Below the pieces are notes generated by a model. It was not told where the DNA came from. It did not search any database and worked only from the letters and a program-made list of their open reading frames with translations. The translations under genes were made by a program, and so were the position numbers. From Collibacillus ludicampi (lineage in GTDB: Bacteria > Bacillota > Bacilli > Tumebacillales > BOQE01), in contig NZ_BOQE01000001.1 in NCBI RefSeq assembly GCF_023705585.1, positions 1,377,341 to 1,441,340 of the forward strand: a DNA stretch of 64,000 bases, in the 5' to 3' direction. Positions 1 to 9,450 of the stretch are shown piece by piece (the first letter of the stretch is position 1; each line of letters begins with the position of its first letter).

Positions 1-929
1 GTGTAGACGATCCCCGTACCCGAAGGCGAGATCACGGCGTCGGCGAACAGAGCGACCGCCAGCCAACCGACCCCAAGGATCATTGCCAGATCGGCAAACG
101 GTGACTTCAACTGTAACCCAGCCCATCCGTTCGCTAACAGGTTTGAAGGAACGCTGCCGATGAACACGAACTGAAGGAAGAAATAAAGCACGCCTGCCAG
201 AAGCAGAGATAATACGACAGCAAAAGGAACATTGCGGCCCGGGTTTTTCGCTTCTCCCGCAAGATTGATCGGTGTTTGAAAACCGTTAAACGCGAACACG
301 ATACCCGATGTTGCAATCGCGGTCAAAACGCCTGACCACCCGTCCGGCATGAACCCACCAGGAGCTTGCGTGAAATTGTTTGTCTTAAAACCGGCTATAT
401 AGATGCCTACAACTGTCAATAGCGGAACGACAAATTTAATGACTGTGACAATGGTATTCGATTTCGCAAACAATGCGACCGTCCAATAGTTGAGAAAGAA
501 ATAAACGAATACCAATAATGATGCTAAGACGAGTCCTGACATTGTCAAATGACGGCCATCATACATCCCCTGCGCCCACGCCCATGGCCATGAGCTCATA
601 TACTGCACGGAAGCTTCCGCTTCGATGGGAATCACAGAGACGATAGCAATCCAGTTCGCCCAACCAGCGATAAACCCGACAAACGAACCGTGGGAGTATT
701 GGGGATAGCGCACCATCCCTCCCGACTCAGGAAACATACCTCCTAACTCCGCATAGGAAAGAGCGATACAAATAATGATCAGACACCCGATGATCCATGA
801 ATAGATCGCTGCGGGGCCGGCTACTTTTGCCGCTTTCCATGCGCCGAACAACCAACCTGAACCGATAATAGAGCCCAATCCCGTCATGGTTAACGCGAAG
901 AGCCCTATATCCCGCTTCAAATTTTCCAT
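1..929 (-). CDS. APC-family amino-acid permease, 3' end outside window
   Basis: This is an integral membrane amino-acid/proton symporter of the APC superfamily. Reading the minus strand from the ATG at 929 gives MENLKRDIGLFALTMTGLGS, followed by the glycine-rich TM1 motif GSIIGSGWLFG and repeated hydrophobic segments. About 309 residues are visible; the C-terminal TM helices lie beyond the left edge. The N-terminal pattern resembles the aspartate:proton symporter (YveA-like) branch, so acidic amino acids are the likely substrate, but that is inference from resemblance. A GAAGGGCGGAG stretch precedes the start. No operon partner is visible, and the next gene is a separately terminated coat-protein pair. 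Confidence 0.85.
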   Translation of the reverse strand, partial: MENLKRDIGLFALTMTGLGSIIGSGWLFGAWKAAKVAGPAAIYSWIIGCLIIICIALSYAELGGMFPESGGMVRYPQYSHGSFVGFIAGWANWIAIVSVIPIEAEASVQYMSSWPWAWAQGMYDGRHLTMSGLVLASLLVFVYFFLNYWTVALFAKSNTIVTVIKFVVPLLTVVGIYIAGFKTNNFTQAPGGFMPDGWSGVLTAIATSGIVFAFNGFQTPINLAGEAKNPGRNVPFAVVLSLLLAGVLYFFLQFVFIGSVPSNLLANGWAGLQLKSPFADLAMILGVGWLAVALFADAVISPSGTGIVY

Positions 930-1134
930 GAATCTCCGCCCTTCTTTAAACCTCATTTGATAAAATATTTTACTAAACAGTTTTACAAAAATCAAACAAA
1001 TGGTTAGTAGTATTTAAGAAATTTTAAACCGAAACACTTTGCATGAAACATGGACGATAAAAAAACTTCAATCGATGTAGCTTGCGAAACAAAGAATGGA
1101 TCAGCCAAAGACCGTTAGGAAAAATGCGGAGCGG

Positions 1135-1171
1135 TGAAAAAACCGGATTCATCCACGGAATGAATCCGGTT
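1135..1171 (-). terminator. Rho-independent terminator after the CotF pair
   Basis: The arms AACCGGATTCAT (1141-1152) and ATGAATCCGGTT (1160-1171) pair perfectly around a short loop. On the minus strand the stem is followed by a T-run. It sits directly after the CotF-like stop codon at 1178. Confidence 0.85.
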
Positions 1172-1177
1172 GTTCGT

Positions 1178-1522
1178 TTACTGCATCATCGTTGGATATG
1201 GAAACTGGGTGGAATAATTGCTAAACTGCTGGTACGCCTGATCGATTTTTTGTTGCTCTTCCGCTTCAAGATTGTACCAGCCTTTCTGAAACATCATATT
1301 GAACATTTCGCGCGCACACTGATGTGTTTCATTTAAGATCGTCATGATGTCCTGATGGAGTGTGTCATGACTCGCTTCCCGTGCAGCGATATTGATACTG
1401 TCCGTCAGATACTTCTCCGTGGCAAGGACATCATTCAAGCGGTCACGATCATTCATGAGTGGACCTTTCACTTGCGGTTCATTCGCCGATTTCGGATTCC
1501 CAATCTGATTTTGTTGCTGCAT
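1178..1522 (-). CDS. CotF-family spore coat protein
   Basis: This is a 114-residue acidic helical protein of the CotF (Coat_F) family, a spore coat component. The body contains the family pattern: LNDVLATEKYLTDSIN, then a helix with AAREASHDTLHQDI, then a second helix around HQCAREMFNMMFQKGWY, ending in a Gln/Tyr/Pro-rich tail. Its stop is followed at once by a strong terminator. It lies 12 bp downstream of a second CotF-like gene (1535-1825) on the same strand, so the two form a small sporulation operon. Mother-cell (sigma-E/K) expression is expected from the family; I did not identify the promoter. Confidence 0.85.
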   Translation of the reverse strand: MQQQNQIGNPKSANEPQVKGPLMNDRDRLNDVLATEKYLTDSINIAAREASHDTLHQDIMTILNETHQCAREMFNMMFQKGWYNLEAEEQQKIDQAYQQFSNYSTQFPYPTMMQ

Positions 1523-1534
1523 AGCAGAACCCCC

Positions 1535-1825
1535 CTATTGATTCTGTGGAGACTTTGGCATACGGATCATCGCCTGGGTGTTATTTGTCTGCAAATGTTT
1601 AAGAAGCAAGTTGTAATGCCGCTGGTGCATTTGCCCTGCCCGATCAATTGCCGACCTTACTTGCGGGTCTGTGCATTCCTGTGCATAGTGGGCACATTTT
1701 TTCATCGCCAAAAGAGTCCAGGACAGTTGATCCCTGAGATACAGATAATCTTTGGTCGTGACGACATCGGGCGGAGTCATCATCACAGGTTGTTGCCCCG
1801 TTTGTCCCATCATCTGCTGTTTCAT
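1535..1825 (-). CDS. CotF-like coat protein, short paralogue
   Basis: A 96-residue protein with a Gln/Met-rich N-terminus (MKQQMMGQTGQQ) followed by a ferritin-like helical hairpin. The first helix contains TTKDYLYLRDQLSWTLLAMK and the second contains AIDRAGQMHQRHYNLLLKHL. It shares the TKDYL and late HxxHY/HQ spacing with CotF-family proteins and lies immediately upstream of the longer CotF gene. A spore coat role is inferred from family and context. No signal peptide or membrane segment is visible. Confidence 0.75.
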   Translation of the reverse strand: MKQQMMGQTGQQPVMMTPPDVVTTKDYLYLRDQLSWTLLAMKKCAHYAQECTDPQVRSAIDRAGQMHQRHYNLLLKHLQTNNTQAMIRMPKSPQNQ

Positions 1826-1890
1826 TGAGGTTTGCCCCTTTCCTTGCCTTCATTTTCACGTATAGTTTGAAACAAAACGCACACTCCCAT

Positions 1891-2111
1891 TCAGAAACGC
1901 GGCAGATTGTCGAGATTGTTCTCTTTGATGCCATCCGGTTCTGAGCGAAGTATGTCCCTGCCGTATTTACGAAAGACATCCACATGCTCCAAGTTGCCAC
2001 TTTTAGCTTCGGCAAGCGCCCGACATAATCGAGGATGCGTCCGCTTTCCGTTTGAACAGCGATGATGTCACCATCTTCATTCTTACGAACGGCTACAATT
2101 TTTTCCGACAT
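1891..2111 (-). pseudogene. DUF3892 protein, frameshifted
   Basis: The start at 2111 (RBS AAGGAGGG) gives MSEKIVAVRKNEDGDIIAVQ and then SGRILDY, the typical DUF3892 opening. At about 2018-2026 the frame breaks. The expected remainder (ALAEAKSGNLEHVDVFRKY, then SEPDGIKENNLDNLPRF and a stop at 1891) is in another frame. Adding one G to the GGG run there restores one 73-74 codon protein with Val-Gly-Ala-Leu at the join. DUF3892 proteins are about 70-residue, function-unknown proteins common in spore formers. Either the gene is truly broken or one G was lost in the assembly; two other genes here show the same lesion. Confidence 0.75.
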
Positions 2112-2117
2112 GAAAAA

Positions 2118-2154
2118 TCCCTCCTTGTGAATAGGATTTTCCACAAAGGAGGGA
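2118..2154 (-). promoter_or_regulatory. Hairpin that sequesters the DUF3892 ribosome-binding site
   Basis: On the minus strand CCCTCCTTTGTG pairs with CACAAGGAGGG, leaving one bulged base, and the second arm is the Shine-Dalgarno sequence of the DUF3892 gene. The stem is followed by ATTTTTC and then the ATG. The same structure could also act as a weak terminator for the upstream membrane-protein gene. Whether it regulates translation, terminates transcription or does both cannot be told from sequence. Confidence 0.6.
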
Positions 2155-2209
2155 AAGCATGTATCAATTCGGCCACTATGGAACAAAGATAAAAAGATTG
2201 ATGGAACAA

Positions 2210-3976
2210 TTATTTGTCTTCTTTTTTCAATTGAAAGAAAACCCATCCCTGCGAATGACCGTCCCCATCTTGAAAGGTTGTATGTAAAACCGGTTCGATC
2301 CGTAACCGTTTGTTTGTATACAGTGAAGCGTAATGCGTATTCAAGTGATTCTCGAAGTACCGCGAGAAAGACGAAAACTGAAAGTAGTCCCCTGACTCAA
2401 AGAATATATAGATCGCATTCTTGTTGTTCACGCTGAACGGAACGATTTCTTTACCTGAAGACAAGCCGTATTGATGCAGGCTGTCATAATAATAAGGCGA
2501 ACGGATCACCCAACTCGCCGGAACCATGTTGTAATGCTGCACATCGCCAAATTCTTTGAAAGGATTTGCCGTGTCCGCCACCAAGTTGATACGTAAATGG
2601 ATAAAGAGCGGATCGCGATACTCTTGTTGCAACAAACGGATACTGTCTTCAAAATGTCGCTTATTGATTTCTCGCACATAGGCTTGCTGCTCAAGATTGC
2701 CATAATTGTTCAGCGATAAAAGAATCATGACCAAACCGGCGACAAAGGTCATTCGTTTCGCGATCGCCCCCTTGTTTTTTTGTGTAAACAAGGGTTTCAT
2801 CAGTACCATGAGGCCGAGAAGATCGATGTATAATGGGATCGCCACCCGATTGGGGAAACGAATACACGCGAGTACCATAATCCCCATGATGATCATAAGG
2901 AACGAAAGAACGGACAACCTTCTGATGAGGCGCTCTTTTCCTAAGGGCAGTTCGTAAGCGACAGTATTTGATCCCATGATGATGAACAGTGCGCATAACA
3001 GAAGCCATCCATATCCCATTGTACCTTTGATTGCGGAAATCCCTTTCGAGAGAGAGAAGAGCGATACATAGGGCACCGCATTCTTCTGCAAAAATGTCTG
3101 AAAGGATTCGCTGTTAAAGATATCTTCGTCATGGATCCACAACAATTTGGCCATCCGGTAATCATCGAGTGTCCAACCTGTCTTACGCAACGCCTCCTCC
3201 GTTCCCGAATGAAAATCTCCCATGGCCGTATCCATAAAGCTACTGCGAACAGAATTAAACTTGTCGTATTGTTTATATGCATCGCTGCCATGCATCACAT
3301 GCGCAAAACCTGATGACAAAGAGACGAAAAGCAAGAGCGGAACGATCATATACACAAATCTTTTCTTCATGTTTGGCAGCAAAAAACTGAACCAGATCGG
3401 GAACGAATAGCATACGCCGACAAAAATGATGTCCGGTCGAATCAGGTAACTGAACCCCAAGAAACAACCGGGTAGAACCGAATGCCAGCCAGCAGGTTGT
3501 CTGGTCAAATTCAGATACGCGAGATACAAGCACGCCATACACCATAAAAAGAGACTGGTGGACGCGAAGTTCAGCCTTAAAAAAATAAAGCTGTATAGGC
3601 TAAAAAACACAAGGATCATCAAAAGTTTATGGAATAAACCTTTCGTAAGTGAAAGAATCATCCGGTATCCGAGGATACATCCGATCCATTGGGCGAGATA
3701 TAACGTAAGACTGTACCATGGTATATGTATGTTGAAGCGGTAGAGAACATACAGAAGCTCACTGAGCGGCAAGGAAAGAAATACTCCATCGGGATGTGCG
3801 TGTTGGCCGTATTGTCCTGATAACAGGCTCACCATAATCATGTCATCGTTGGTTTCGTACATCGGATGTCCGAAAGATAAAACGATCATGCCCGCGAACG
3901 CAAGGAGGATGGAAGATATTCTGTTTTTCGACGAAAATGGATGTACCGGTTGTTTCCATATTGCCGTACGTACCAT
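2210..3976 (-). CDS. Polytopic membrane protein, possible GT-C-type glycosyltransferase
   Basis: A 588-residue protein with about 10-12 hydrophobic segments. After TM1 (SILLAFAGMIVLSFG) it carries MYETNDDMIMVSLLSG, an acidic Asp-Asp pair in the first extracytoplasmic loop. That arrangement is typical of GT-C fold lipid-dependent glycosyltransferases and related membrane proteins. The C-terminal ~150 residues form a soluble domain. I do not recognise a named family with confidence. It starts at 3976, stands alone, and a terminator-like hairpin overlaps the RBS of the next gene downstream. Substrate and function are unknown. Confidence 0.7.
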   Translation of the reverse strand: MVRTAIWKQPVHPFSSKNRISSILLAFAGMIVLSFGHPMYETNDDMIMVSLLSGQYGQHAHPDGVFLSLPLSELLYVLYRFNIHIPWYSLTLYLAQWIGCILGYRMILSLTKGLFHKLLMILVFFSLYSFIFLRLNFASTSLFLWCMACLYLAYLNLTRQPAGWHSVLPGCFLGFSYLIRPDIIFVGVCYSFPIWFSFLLPNMKKRFVYMIVPLLLFVSLSSGFAHVMHGSDAYKQYDKFNSVRSSFMDTAMGDFHSGTEEALRKTGWTLDDYRMAKLLWIHDEDIFNSESFQTFLQKNAVPYVSLFSLSKGISAIKGTMGYGWLLLCALFIIMGSNTVAYELPLGKERLIRRLSVLSFLMIIMGIMVLACIRFPNRVAIPLYIDLLGLMVLMKPLFTQKNKGAIAKRMTFVAGLVMILLSLNNYGNLEQQAYVREINKRHFEDSIRLLQQEYRDPLFIHLRINLVADTANPFKEFGDVQHYNMVPASWVIRSPYYYDSLHQYGLSSGKEIVPFSVNNKNAIYIFFESGDYFQFSSFSRYFENHLNTHYASLYTNKRLRIEPVLHTTFQDGDGHSQGWVFFQLKKEDK

Positions 3977-4047
3977 TTCAATCCCCTAACTTAAAAATTT
4001 TCAAACTTCTAGTGAATCGAATCATGTGGGCAAAGTACGGAATCAAA

Positions 4048-4073
4048 GAAAAATGGCAGTAAGAACTGCCATT
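4048..4073 (-). terminator. Terminator-like hairpin
   Basis: AATGGCAGT (4052-4060) and ACTGCCATT (4065-4073) form a perfect 9-bp stem. On the minus strand it is followed by TTTTCTTTG. It lies downstream of trhO and the composite repeat, and upstream of the membrane-protein gene. Confidence 0.7.
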
Positions 4074-4122
4074 CTCCTGATCGTATTCACTTTACGTTGG
4101 TTTTTTTGAAAAACTGTAGTGT

Positions 4123-4335
4123 GCGGGCGTATGCTTTGCGCTCATGCTCCGTGGAGGTCGTCATTGCGGGCATATGCTTGGCGTTCATGCTCCGTGGAGG
4201 CCGTCTCGCTTGGAATATGTTTAGTTGTTGCGAGACGACCTCCAAAGTCGCTGTTTCACGCCAAGCATATGCCCCTTTAACGTTCCAAAGGAAGCGAGAC
4301 GAGCTCCAAAGTTGCTATTACGCGCAAAGCGCCCG
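4123..4335. repeat. Composite inverted repeat with two nested arm pairs
   Basis: The left side holds two diverged copies of a ~40-bp unit (4123-4162 and 4166-4209), each with ATGCTCCGTGGAGG followed by a CGTC end. The right side holds two copies of the complementary unit (about 4230-4275 and 4294-4335). The inner arms pair over 17 bp without mismatch: GGGCATATGCTTGGCGT at 4168-4184 with its complement at 4258-4274. The outer arms also pair (TGCTTTGCGC against GCGCAAAGCGC). The flanking ~29 bases (4339-4367) include the 3' end of trhO and resemble a second site at 26071-26099. No transposase is present, so this may be a MITE-like or palindromic repeat family. Confidence 0.75.
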
Positions 4336-4349
4336 GCACAAGAAACTTA

Positions 4350-5279
4350 TTATCCTCTGATGGCGCCACTTGTAGCATGGGTGACTACTTTTTCTTTCAC
4401 ATGAGCTCGGTCATGCTCCTCACATTCAACGGAGCAGTATCCCTTAAACTTTTCTTCACATTCCGGACAACAGATATGTTGTTTATGGCACATATCATAG
4501 GCACAATTGATATATCGGTCTTCCGGTTTGCCACAATGATAACACTTACCTACAATCACGTTTTCTTCCTGGTTGATGGGAACCGAAATTCTCTCATCGA
4601 AGACGTAGCATTTGCCATCAAACAGTTTTCCTCTTACCTCAGGGTCTTTGCCATAGGTGACAATTCCCCCTTCCAATTGGGAAACATCTTTAAATCCTTC
4701 ACGCAGAAGAAAACCGGACAATTTTTCACAACGGATCCCACCGGTACAATACGTCAGGATTTTTTTATCTTTATACTGGCTGAGATTTTTGCGAATCCAC
4801 TCGGGAAATTCGCGAAACGCCTTCACTTCGGGACGGATCGCATTGCGAAAATGGCCGATGTCATACTCGTAATCGTTCCTTCCGTCGATGACGATCACAT
4901 CATCTCTTTGCAACGCCTCATAAAACTCTTTGGGTGAAAGGCGTTTGCCCGACAGTTGATTCGGATCGATATCCTCTTCCAGATCTAAACGGACGATCTC
5001 TTTTTTAACTTTCACTTTCATTTTCTTGAAAGCATGTCCGTCTGCCTCATCAATCTTGAACCACATATCGGCAAAACGAGGATCTTGATGCATCGTATCC
5101 ATATAGGTCTGAGTCTGTTCAATGGTTCCCGAAACGGTTCCATTAATCCCTTCTTCGGCAATCAAGATACGGCCCTTCAAACCTAGATCCTGGCAAAACT
5201 TAAGGTGCTCTTCGGCAAACTCGGCCGGATTCTCGATGTGGACATATTTATAATAGAGTAAAATTCGATATGGCTTCAT
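4350..5279 (-). CDS. trhO: tRNA uridine(34) hydroxylase TrhO (rhodanese-like)
   Basis: This is the oxygen-dependent hydroxylase that makes 5-hydroxyuridine at position 34 of tRNAs. From the ATG at 5279 (GGTGGGG upstream) it is 309 residues, the normal length. The N-terminal ferredoxin-like domain begins [18 protein letters not shown]. The central rhodanese domain carries the loop [11 protein letters not shown] with the catalytic Cys. The C-terminus has a Cys-rich zinc cluster ([23 protein letters not shown]). The last residues, [10 protein letters not shown], are encoded by the repeat that also occurs at 26.1 kb, so the repeat may have replaced the original tail. A longer ORF start at 5321 lacks a good RBS. 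Confidence 0.92.
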   Translation of the reverse strand: MKPYRILLYYKYVHIENPAEFAEEHLKFCQDLGLKGRILIAEEGINGTVSGTIEQTQTYMDTMHQDPRFADMWFKIDEADGHAFKKMKVKVKKEIVRLDLEEDIDPNQLSGKRLSPKEFYEALQRDDVIVIDGRNDYEYDIGHFRNAIRPEVKAFREFPEWIRKNLSQYKDKKILTYCTGGIRCEKLSGFLLREGFKDVSQLEGGIVTYGKDPEVRGKLFDGKCYVFDERISVPINQEENVIVGKCYHCGKPEDRYINCAYDMCHKQHICCPECEEKFKGYCSVECEEHDRAHVKEKVVTHATSGAIRG

Positions 5280-5384
5280 GAGAAACCCCACCTGTCTCTT
5301 AGTTAATGTTATTTTTGACAAACGATCGTAAACTTACACAGAAATAGATTCCAGCAATGGAACCCATTTGTTTTGGAAAAACGC

Positions 5385-5422
5385 GAAAAGACCGCCCTTC
5401 AGTTAACCCTACGTAGCGGTCT
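5385..5422 (-). terminator. Terminator-like hairpin in the atoE-trhO gap
   Basis: AGACCGC (5389-5395) pairs with GCGGTCT (5416-5422) and is followed by TTTTCGC on the minus strand. The rest of the 5280-5662 interval shows no supported gene. Confidence 0.55.
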
Positions 5423-5662
5423 ATTTCTATTCCATAAAACATTCACAGAACTCAAATAGAACTGCTCATTGATAAATTCTTAACAAGTGTCATACTTCGA
5501 CAGAAAGAGTACGGAGATTTTCAATACATGCTGTATATACCATTATTCATATTATCATGATAAGAACAAAAGATCAACTCTTATCTGTTTTCGCTGCCTT
5601 TAACTGCCGATCAACCATTCCAATCGCGAATGCTTCGTTCATATTGTGGACAGCGATGAAAC

Positions 5663-6958
5663 TTAGAAAAATGACAACCCCACAGCGAATATAACCCCGG
5701 ATACAAGCAGTGTCGTTACACAGTAGCCCATGATATCGCGAACACCAAGTCCGGCGATCGCCAATGCCGGCAAAGCCCAGAACGGTTGAGCCATGTTCAT
5801 CCACGCTTCTCCGTATGCGATGGCCATCGCGGCTACTCCCGGATCAACCCCCAGCTTGGCTGCGGCGGGCATAATAAAGGGACCTTGTACAACCCAGTGG
5901 CCTCCACCGGAAGGTACGAAGAAATTGATTAATCCTGAACTCAAAAAGGCGAGAAAAGGGAACGTATGCTGATTGGAAATCGAAATAAAAGCGTTAGTGA
6001 TCATCCCGCCGAGTCCCGACGACTCCATCATACCCTGAATCCCCGCGTAAAACGGAAATTGGATGAGAATACCCGCCGTTCCTTTGGCAGCATTCGCTAC
6101 CGCACGCATATAGGATAGCGGTGTTCCATGCAAAAGCAGCCCTGTCAAGAAGAAGATGAGGTTGACGGTGTTGACATCCACTTTAAATCCTTTTGTAGCA
6201 AAATAGTAGACGAGGTATGAATATCCCAGGATGACGATCAAGAGTGTCAAGATACGGCTATTTTCCATTCTTACGGCAAACGTCTTTTCCGCTGGAATCG
6301 CTTCCGTCGGGGCCGATTCCTCTTCTACCAAGAGACGCGGATCAATACTTACTACTTCATGGGGCTTCGGCATCATCATTTTCGTCATAATCGGAAGAAC
6401 GATGAGCAACGCAACAGTAATAAACAAATTGAAGCCTGTGAAGATCGTTTGCGTTAGCGGAATGAGTCCTGCTGTTTTCTGCATCGGGTTGCCCGGTGTT
6501 GCCGCCAATAGCGGTACAGACCCGGAAAAACCTCCGTGCCATGTGAGAAAACCAATGTAGGCGCTTGCAATCAAGAGACGATAATCGGAACCTTTCACCC
6601 GTTTGGCCACTTCTCTAGCAAACAAAGCTCCGACGATTAAACCGAATCCCCAATTGAGCAAGCATGCGACCGCTGAACCTAACGTTACAAGGATGACACC
6701 CTGCGTCGGTGTCTTCGCCACACCGGCTAAACGCTGAAGCCATCGTTTCACCAGAGGAGAACTCGCCAAAGCATGTCCTGTGACCAAAATAAGGCTCATT
6801 TGCATGGCGAAAGCGAGCAGATTCCAAAAACCGTTGCCCCAGAATTGAACCATTTCCAAGGTGCTATGAGGAGTAAAAATGATTCCGGCAACGAACAAGA
6901 TAAGAGTTAACAATAACGCAAAGACGAACGGATCCGGTAAAAATCGTTGTACAATCAT
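5663..6958 (-). CDS. atoE: Short-chain fatty acid transporter, AtoE/TTA family
   Basis: A 431-residue polytopic permease of the AtoE family, which imports short-chain fatty acids. It shows RFLPDPFVFALLLTLILF in TM1, the NWGFGLIVGALFAREVAKR segment, ASAYIGFLTWHGGFSGS, and the C-terminal NFFVPSGGGHWVVQGP motif typical of the family. The ATG at 6958 lies 27 bases inside the open frame. A strong AAGGAGGGG sits just before an in-frame CTG at 6985, which would add the residues KALSNFFT common at family N-termini, so a CTG start is likely. It is a single-gene unit between trhO and the ectoine operon terminator. Confidence 0.9.
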   Translation of the reverse strand: MIVQRFLPDPFVFALLLTLILFVAGIIFTPHSTLEMVQFWGNGFWNLLAFAMQMSLILVTGHALASSPLVKRWLQRLAGVAKTPTQGVILVTLGSAVACLLNWGFGLIVGALFAREVAKRVKGSDYRLLIASAYIGFLTWHGGFSGSVPLLAATPGNPMQKTAGLIPLTQTIFTGFNLFITVALLIVLPIMTKMMMPKPHEVVSIDPRLLVEEESAPTEAIPAEKTFAVRMENSRILTLLIVILGYSYLVYYFATKGFKVDVNTVNLIFFLTGLLLHGTPLSYMRAVANAAKGTAGILIQFPFYAGIQGMMESSGLGGMITNAFISISNQHTFPFLAFLSSGLINFFVPSGGGHWVVQGPFIMPAAAKLGVDPGVAAMAIAYGEAWMNMAQPFWALPALAIAGLGVRDIMGYCVTTLLVSGVIFAVGLSFF

Positions 6959-7157
6959 TGTGAAAAAGTTCGATAGCGCTTTCAGATCAACCCCTCCTTC
7001 CGAATGGTAGGTATAAAAAATGTATACAAAAGTGTTCCTTTATCACCAATTATAATTTTTATTTTAAATTTTTACAATAATGTTTCTTGGTCTACCACTT
7101 CTATTCTCGAGCGAGCCAACTTCGATTGGCGATTGTTCATATGATATCGCCAGTAAC

Positions 7158-7182
7158 TAAAAAGCCCGCCAGAAGGCGGACC
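7158..7182 (-). terminator. Terminator of the ehu-ect operon
   Basis: On the minus strand GTCCGCCTTCTGGCGGGC forms a compact GC-rich stem-loop followed by TTTTTAG, 15 bases after the ectC stop. Confidence 0.85.
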
Positions 7183-7196
7183 CATCCCTTGCATGA

Positions 7197-7589
7197 TTAT
7201 AATTCCTCCTCAACCAAGGGGTATGCACCGTCCTGGTTGTGAACTTCGCGACCTGTACATGGTGGATTGAACACACAAATCATCCGCAGATCAGTCTTGG
7301 AACGAACACGGTGTTTCTCGTGACCGTTCAGAGTATATAAGGTTCCGGGCTTAAGGGAATAAACCCTACCATTCGAAAGGTCTTCAAGCTCACCTTCTCC
7401 TTCGATACAATACACCGCTTCAATATGGTTCTTATACCACATCGTTGTTTCCGTTCCCGCACGCATGATGGTATCGTGAAGGGAAAAACCGACACCATCT
7501 TTCTTTAACAGAAAGCGGCGACTGTTCCACGTATCAGCAACTACGTTATTTTCCGTGTCGATAATCTCTTCAAGTGTTCGCACAATCAT
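7197..7589 (-). CDS. ectC: L-ectoine synthase
   Basis: The cupin enzyme that cyclises N-gamma-acetyl-diaminobutyrate to ectoine, the last biosynthetic step. It has 130 residues, full length for EctC. It starts MIVRTLEEIIDTENNV and contains the cupin core residues of the family: TTMWYKNHIEAVYCIEGEGE and LKPGTLYTLNGHEKHRV, with Glu/His metal ligands. It is the last gene of the operon, 55 bp after ectB, and ends at a strong terminator. Confidence 0.95.
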   Translation of the reverse strand: MIVRTLEEIIDTENNVVADTWNSRRFLLKKDGVGFSLHDTIMRAGTETTMWYKNHIEAVYCIEGEGELEDLSNGRVYSLKPGTLYTLNGHEKHRVRSKTDLRMICVFNPPCTGREVHNQDGAYPLVEEEL

Positions 7590-7644
7590 TTTTCATATCT
7601 CCTTCCCTCAGGACGTTCGCTTGAACGCATTTTTCCTCGTTGAA

Positions 7645-8934
7645 TCATTCAGTGGAAGATGTTTTACACTTCTTTATACTCTCGTCAAGAATTTCGAACC
7701 CTTTAGTCAGTCCAGCTTCATCAATGATCAAAGGCGGTAACAGCTTGACAACTTCATTTTCGGGTCCGGACGTTTCGATGATCAGTCCCCGTTCAAAAGC
7801 AGCCGCACAAATATTTTCCGCCATTCCTTCCACTCCACACGCAATTCCCTGAATGAGACCTCTTCCGCGCACTTCTCCTTCTAACTCGGGATGGTTTTGT
7901 ACGAGGTCATGTAAGAAATGACGTATTTTCTCTCCCTTATCTTTAATCTCTTTACTGAACGCATCCGTTTCCCAGTAACGGAGTGCCTCGGTTGCCGTGA
8001 CAAAACTTAAATTATTTCCTCGAAATGTTCCATTGTGTTCGCCCGGCTCCCATATGTCAATCTCCGGCCTGATCAACGTCAAAGCCATAGGCAACCCGTA
8101 ACCTCCGATCGATTTGGAGAGACAGATGATATCCGGCTGAATCCCGGAGGGCTCAAAACTGAAAAACGTGCCCGTCCGTCCACATCCAACCTGGATATCA
8201 TCAACGATCAACAAGATCTTCCACCGATCGCAAATGTCCCGGATCCGCTTGAGCCAATGGAAGCTTGCCGCGTGCAGGCCACCCTCCCCCTGGACGGTCT
8301 CGAGGATAATGGCAGCCGGGAGAGAAACGCCGCTACCATTGTCTTCGAGAAACCGTTCGATGAACGAGACTGTATCGATCTCGTCTCCAAAGTAACGATC
8401 AAACGGCATCGTCACGCTGTTTTGCAAAGGGATACCCGCACCTTTACGCTTAAACTTGTTTCCGGAAACGGAGAGAGAACCGATGGTCATCCCGTGAAAA
8501 GCGTTTGTGAAACTCATGACCGTTTCCCGGCCGGTCACTTTACGCGCCAATTTCAACGCGCTTTCCACCGAGTTGGTTCCCGTAGGTCCAGGAAACATCA
8601 CCTTGTAATTCATGCCGCGCGGTTTCAGGATCACTTCGTGGAATCGTTGCAAGAACATCTCTTTTGCCTTCGTTGCCATATCGAGACTATGAGTAATCCC
8701 GTCATTGATGAGATATTGGATCAGTTTTTCTTTCATCCTCATGTTATTGTGCCCATAGTTCAATGCTCCCGCACCGGCAAAGAAATCGATATATTGCTTA
8801 CCCTCTACGTCCCAAAGCTGATAACCGTTCGCTTTTGCAAACAAAGCGGGAAAACTTCGGCAATAACTCCTTACTTCAGACTCCAATTCTTCAAACACTT
8901 GCAACGATGACGGACGATTTTCGATGACCTTCAT
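7645..8934 (-). CDS. ectB: Diaminobutyrate-2-oxoglutarate transaminase
   Basis: A PLP-dependent class-III aminotransferase that converts aspartate semialdehyde to 2,4-diaminobutyrate, the first ectoine-specific step. The start at 8934 ([20 protein letters not shown]) overlaps the ectA stop by 4 bases, which suggests translational coupling; a longer ORF start at 9036 lies inside ectA and is unlikely. Length is 429 residues. Visible motifs are [13 protein letters not shown] near the N-terminus, the PLP-binding aspartate region [15 protein letters not shown] and the Schiff-base lysine in [15 protein letters not shown]. Confidence 0.95.
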   Translation of the reverse strand: MKVIENRPSSLQVFEELESEVRSYCRSFPALFAKANGYQLWDVEGKQYIDFFAGAGALNYGHNNMRMKEKLIQYLINDGITHSLDMATKAKEMFLQRFHEVILKPRGMNYKVMFPGPTGTNSVESALKLARKVTGRETVMSFTNAFHGMTIGSLSVSGNKFKRKGAGIPLQNSVTMPFDRYFGDEIDTVSFIERFLEDNGSGVSLPAAIILETVQGEGGLHAASFHWLKRIRDICDRWKILLIVDDIQVGCGRTGTFFSFEPSGIQPDIICLSKSIGGYGLPMALTLIRPEIDIWEPGEHNGTFRGNNLSFVTATEALRYWETDAFSKEIKDKGEKIRHFLHDLVQNHPELEGEVRGRGLIQGIACGVEGMAENICAAAFERGLIIETSGPENEVVKLLPPLIIDEAGLTKGFEILDESIKKCKTSSTE

Positions 8935-9446
8935 GCTTTGTAACCTCCTCCTCGTTCTCGCTTCAGAATGGGTCCAATGCGAAACAACTTCTCCTTTTCG
9001 TGGGTTCCCCCTGGGAACAAGTCTTCCTGAAAACACTCCGACACTTCACATCCGGTCCCCAGGTCTCTTGCCAACCCTCGAAACAAAGACTGGGATGGAG
9101 TATTAGACGGACTGATCGTAGTTTCCAGAAAACGTACGTCCTTACACGCTTTCCGAGCAAGCAGTTCTTGTAAAAGAGCTTTTCCCAAGCCTTTTCCCCT
9201 GTGTGAATCATGAACAGCGATTTGCCAGACAAAAATCGTATCCGGACTTGAAGGGGGACGAAAAGAGGAAACAAACCCTGCCATTTGATTCCCGGAAGTG
9301 GCTACTACACACGTTTCCGAAAAGTATTTGCATAAAAGCAAATAGCTGTAAGCGGAATTCAGATCCAGAACACCTGTGTCGCGTACGAGTTTCCAGATCT
9401 TTCGCCCATCTTCCACGTTCGGTTGACGAAGTTGAATGTTTTCCAA
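8931..9446 (-). CDS. ectA: L-2,4-diaminobutyrate N-gamma-acetyltransferase
   Basis: A GNAT enzyme that acetylates diaminobutyrate in ectoine synthesis. The family core is clear: [40 protein letters not shown] (acetyl-CoA loop, RGKGLG), then [16 protein letters not shown] and [12 protein letters not shown]. The only start in frame is TTG at 9446, and it lacks a strong RBS. The strong AAAGGAGG lies 60 bases upstream, before a different reading frame (9451-9507). The 171-residue product is near the normal EctA length, so the TTG start, coupled to the upstream mini-ORF, is plausible. It overlaps ectB by 4 bases. Confidence 0.92.
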   Translation of the reverse strand: MENIQLRQPNVEDGRKIWKLVRDTGVLDLNSAYSYLLLCKYFSETCVVATSGNQMAGFVSSFRPPSSPDTIFVWQIAVHDSHRGKGLGKALLQELLARKACKDVRFLETTISPSNTPSQSLFRGLARDLGTGCEVSECFQEDLFPGGTHEKEKLFRIGPILKRERGGGYKA

Positions 9447-9450
9447 TTCA

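Noticed and set aside
8035-8910. 291-codon plus-strand ORF
   Set aside because: It is antisense to the well-supported ectB and has no family-like sequence.
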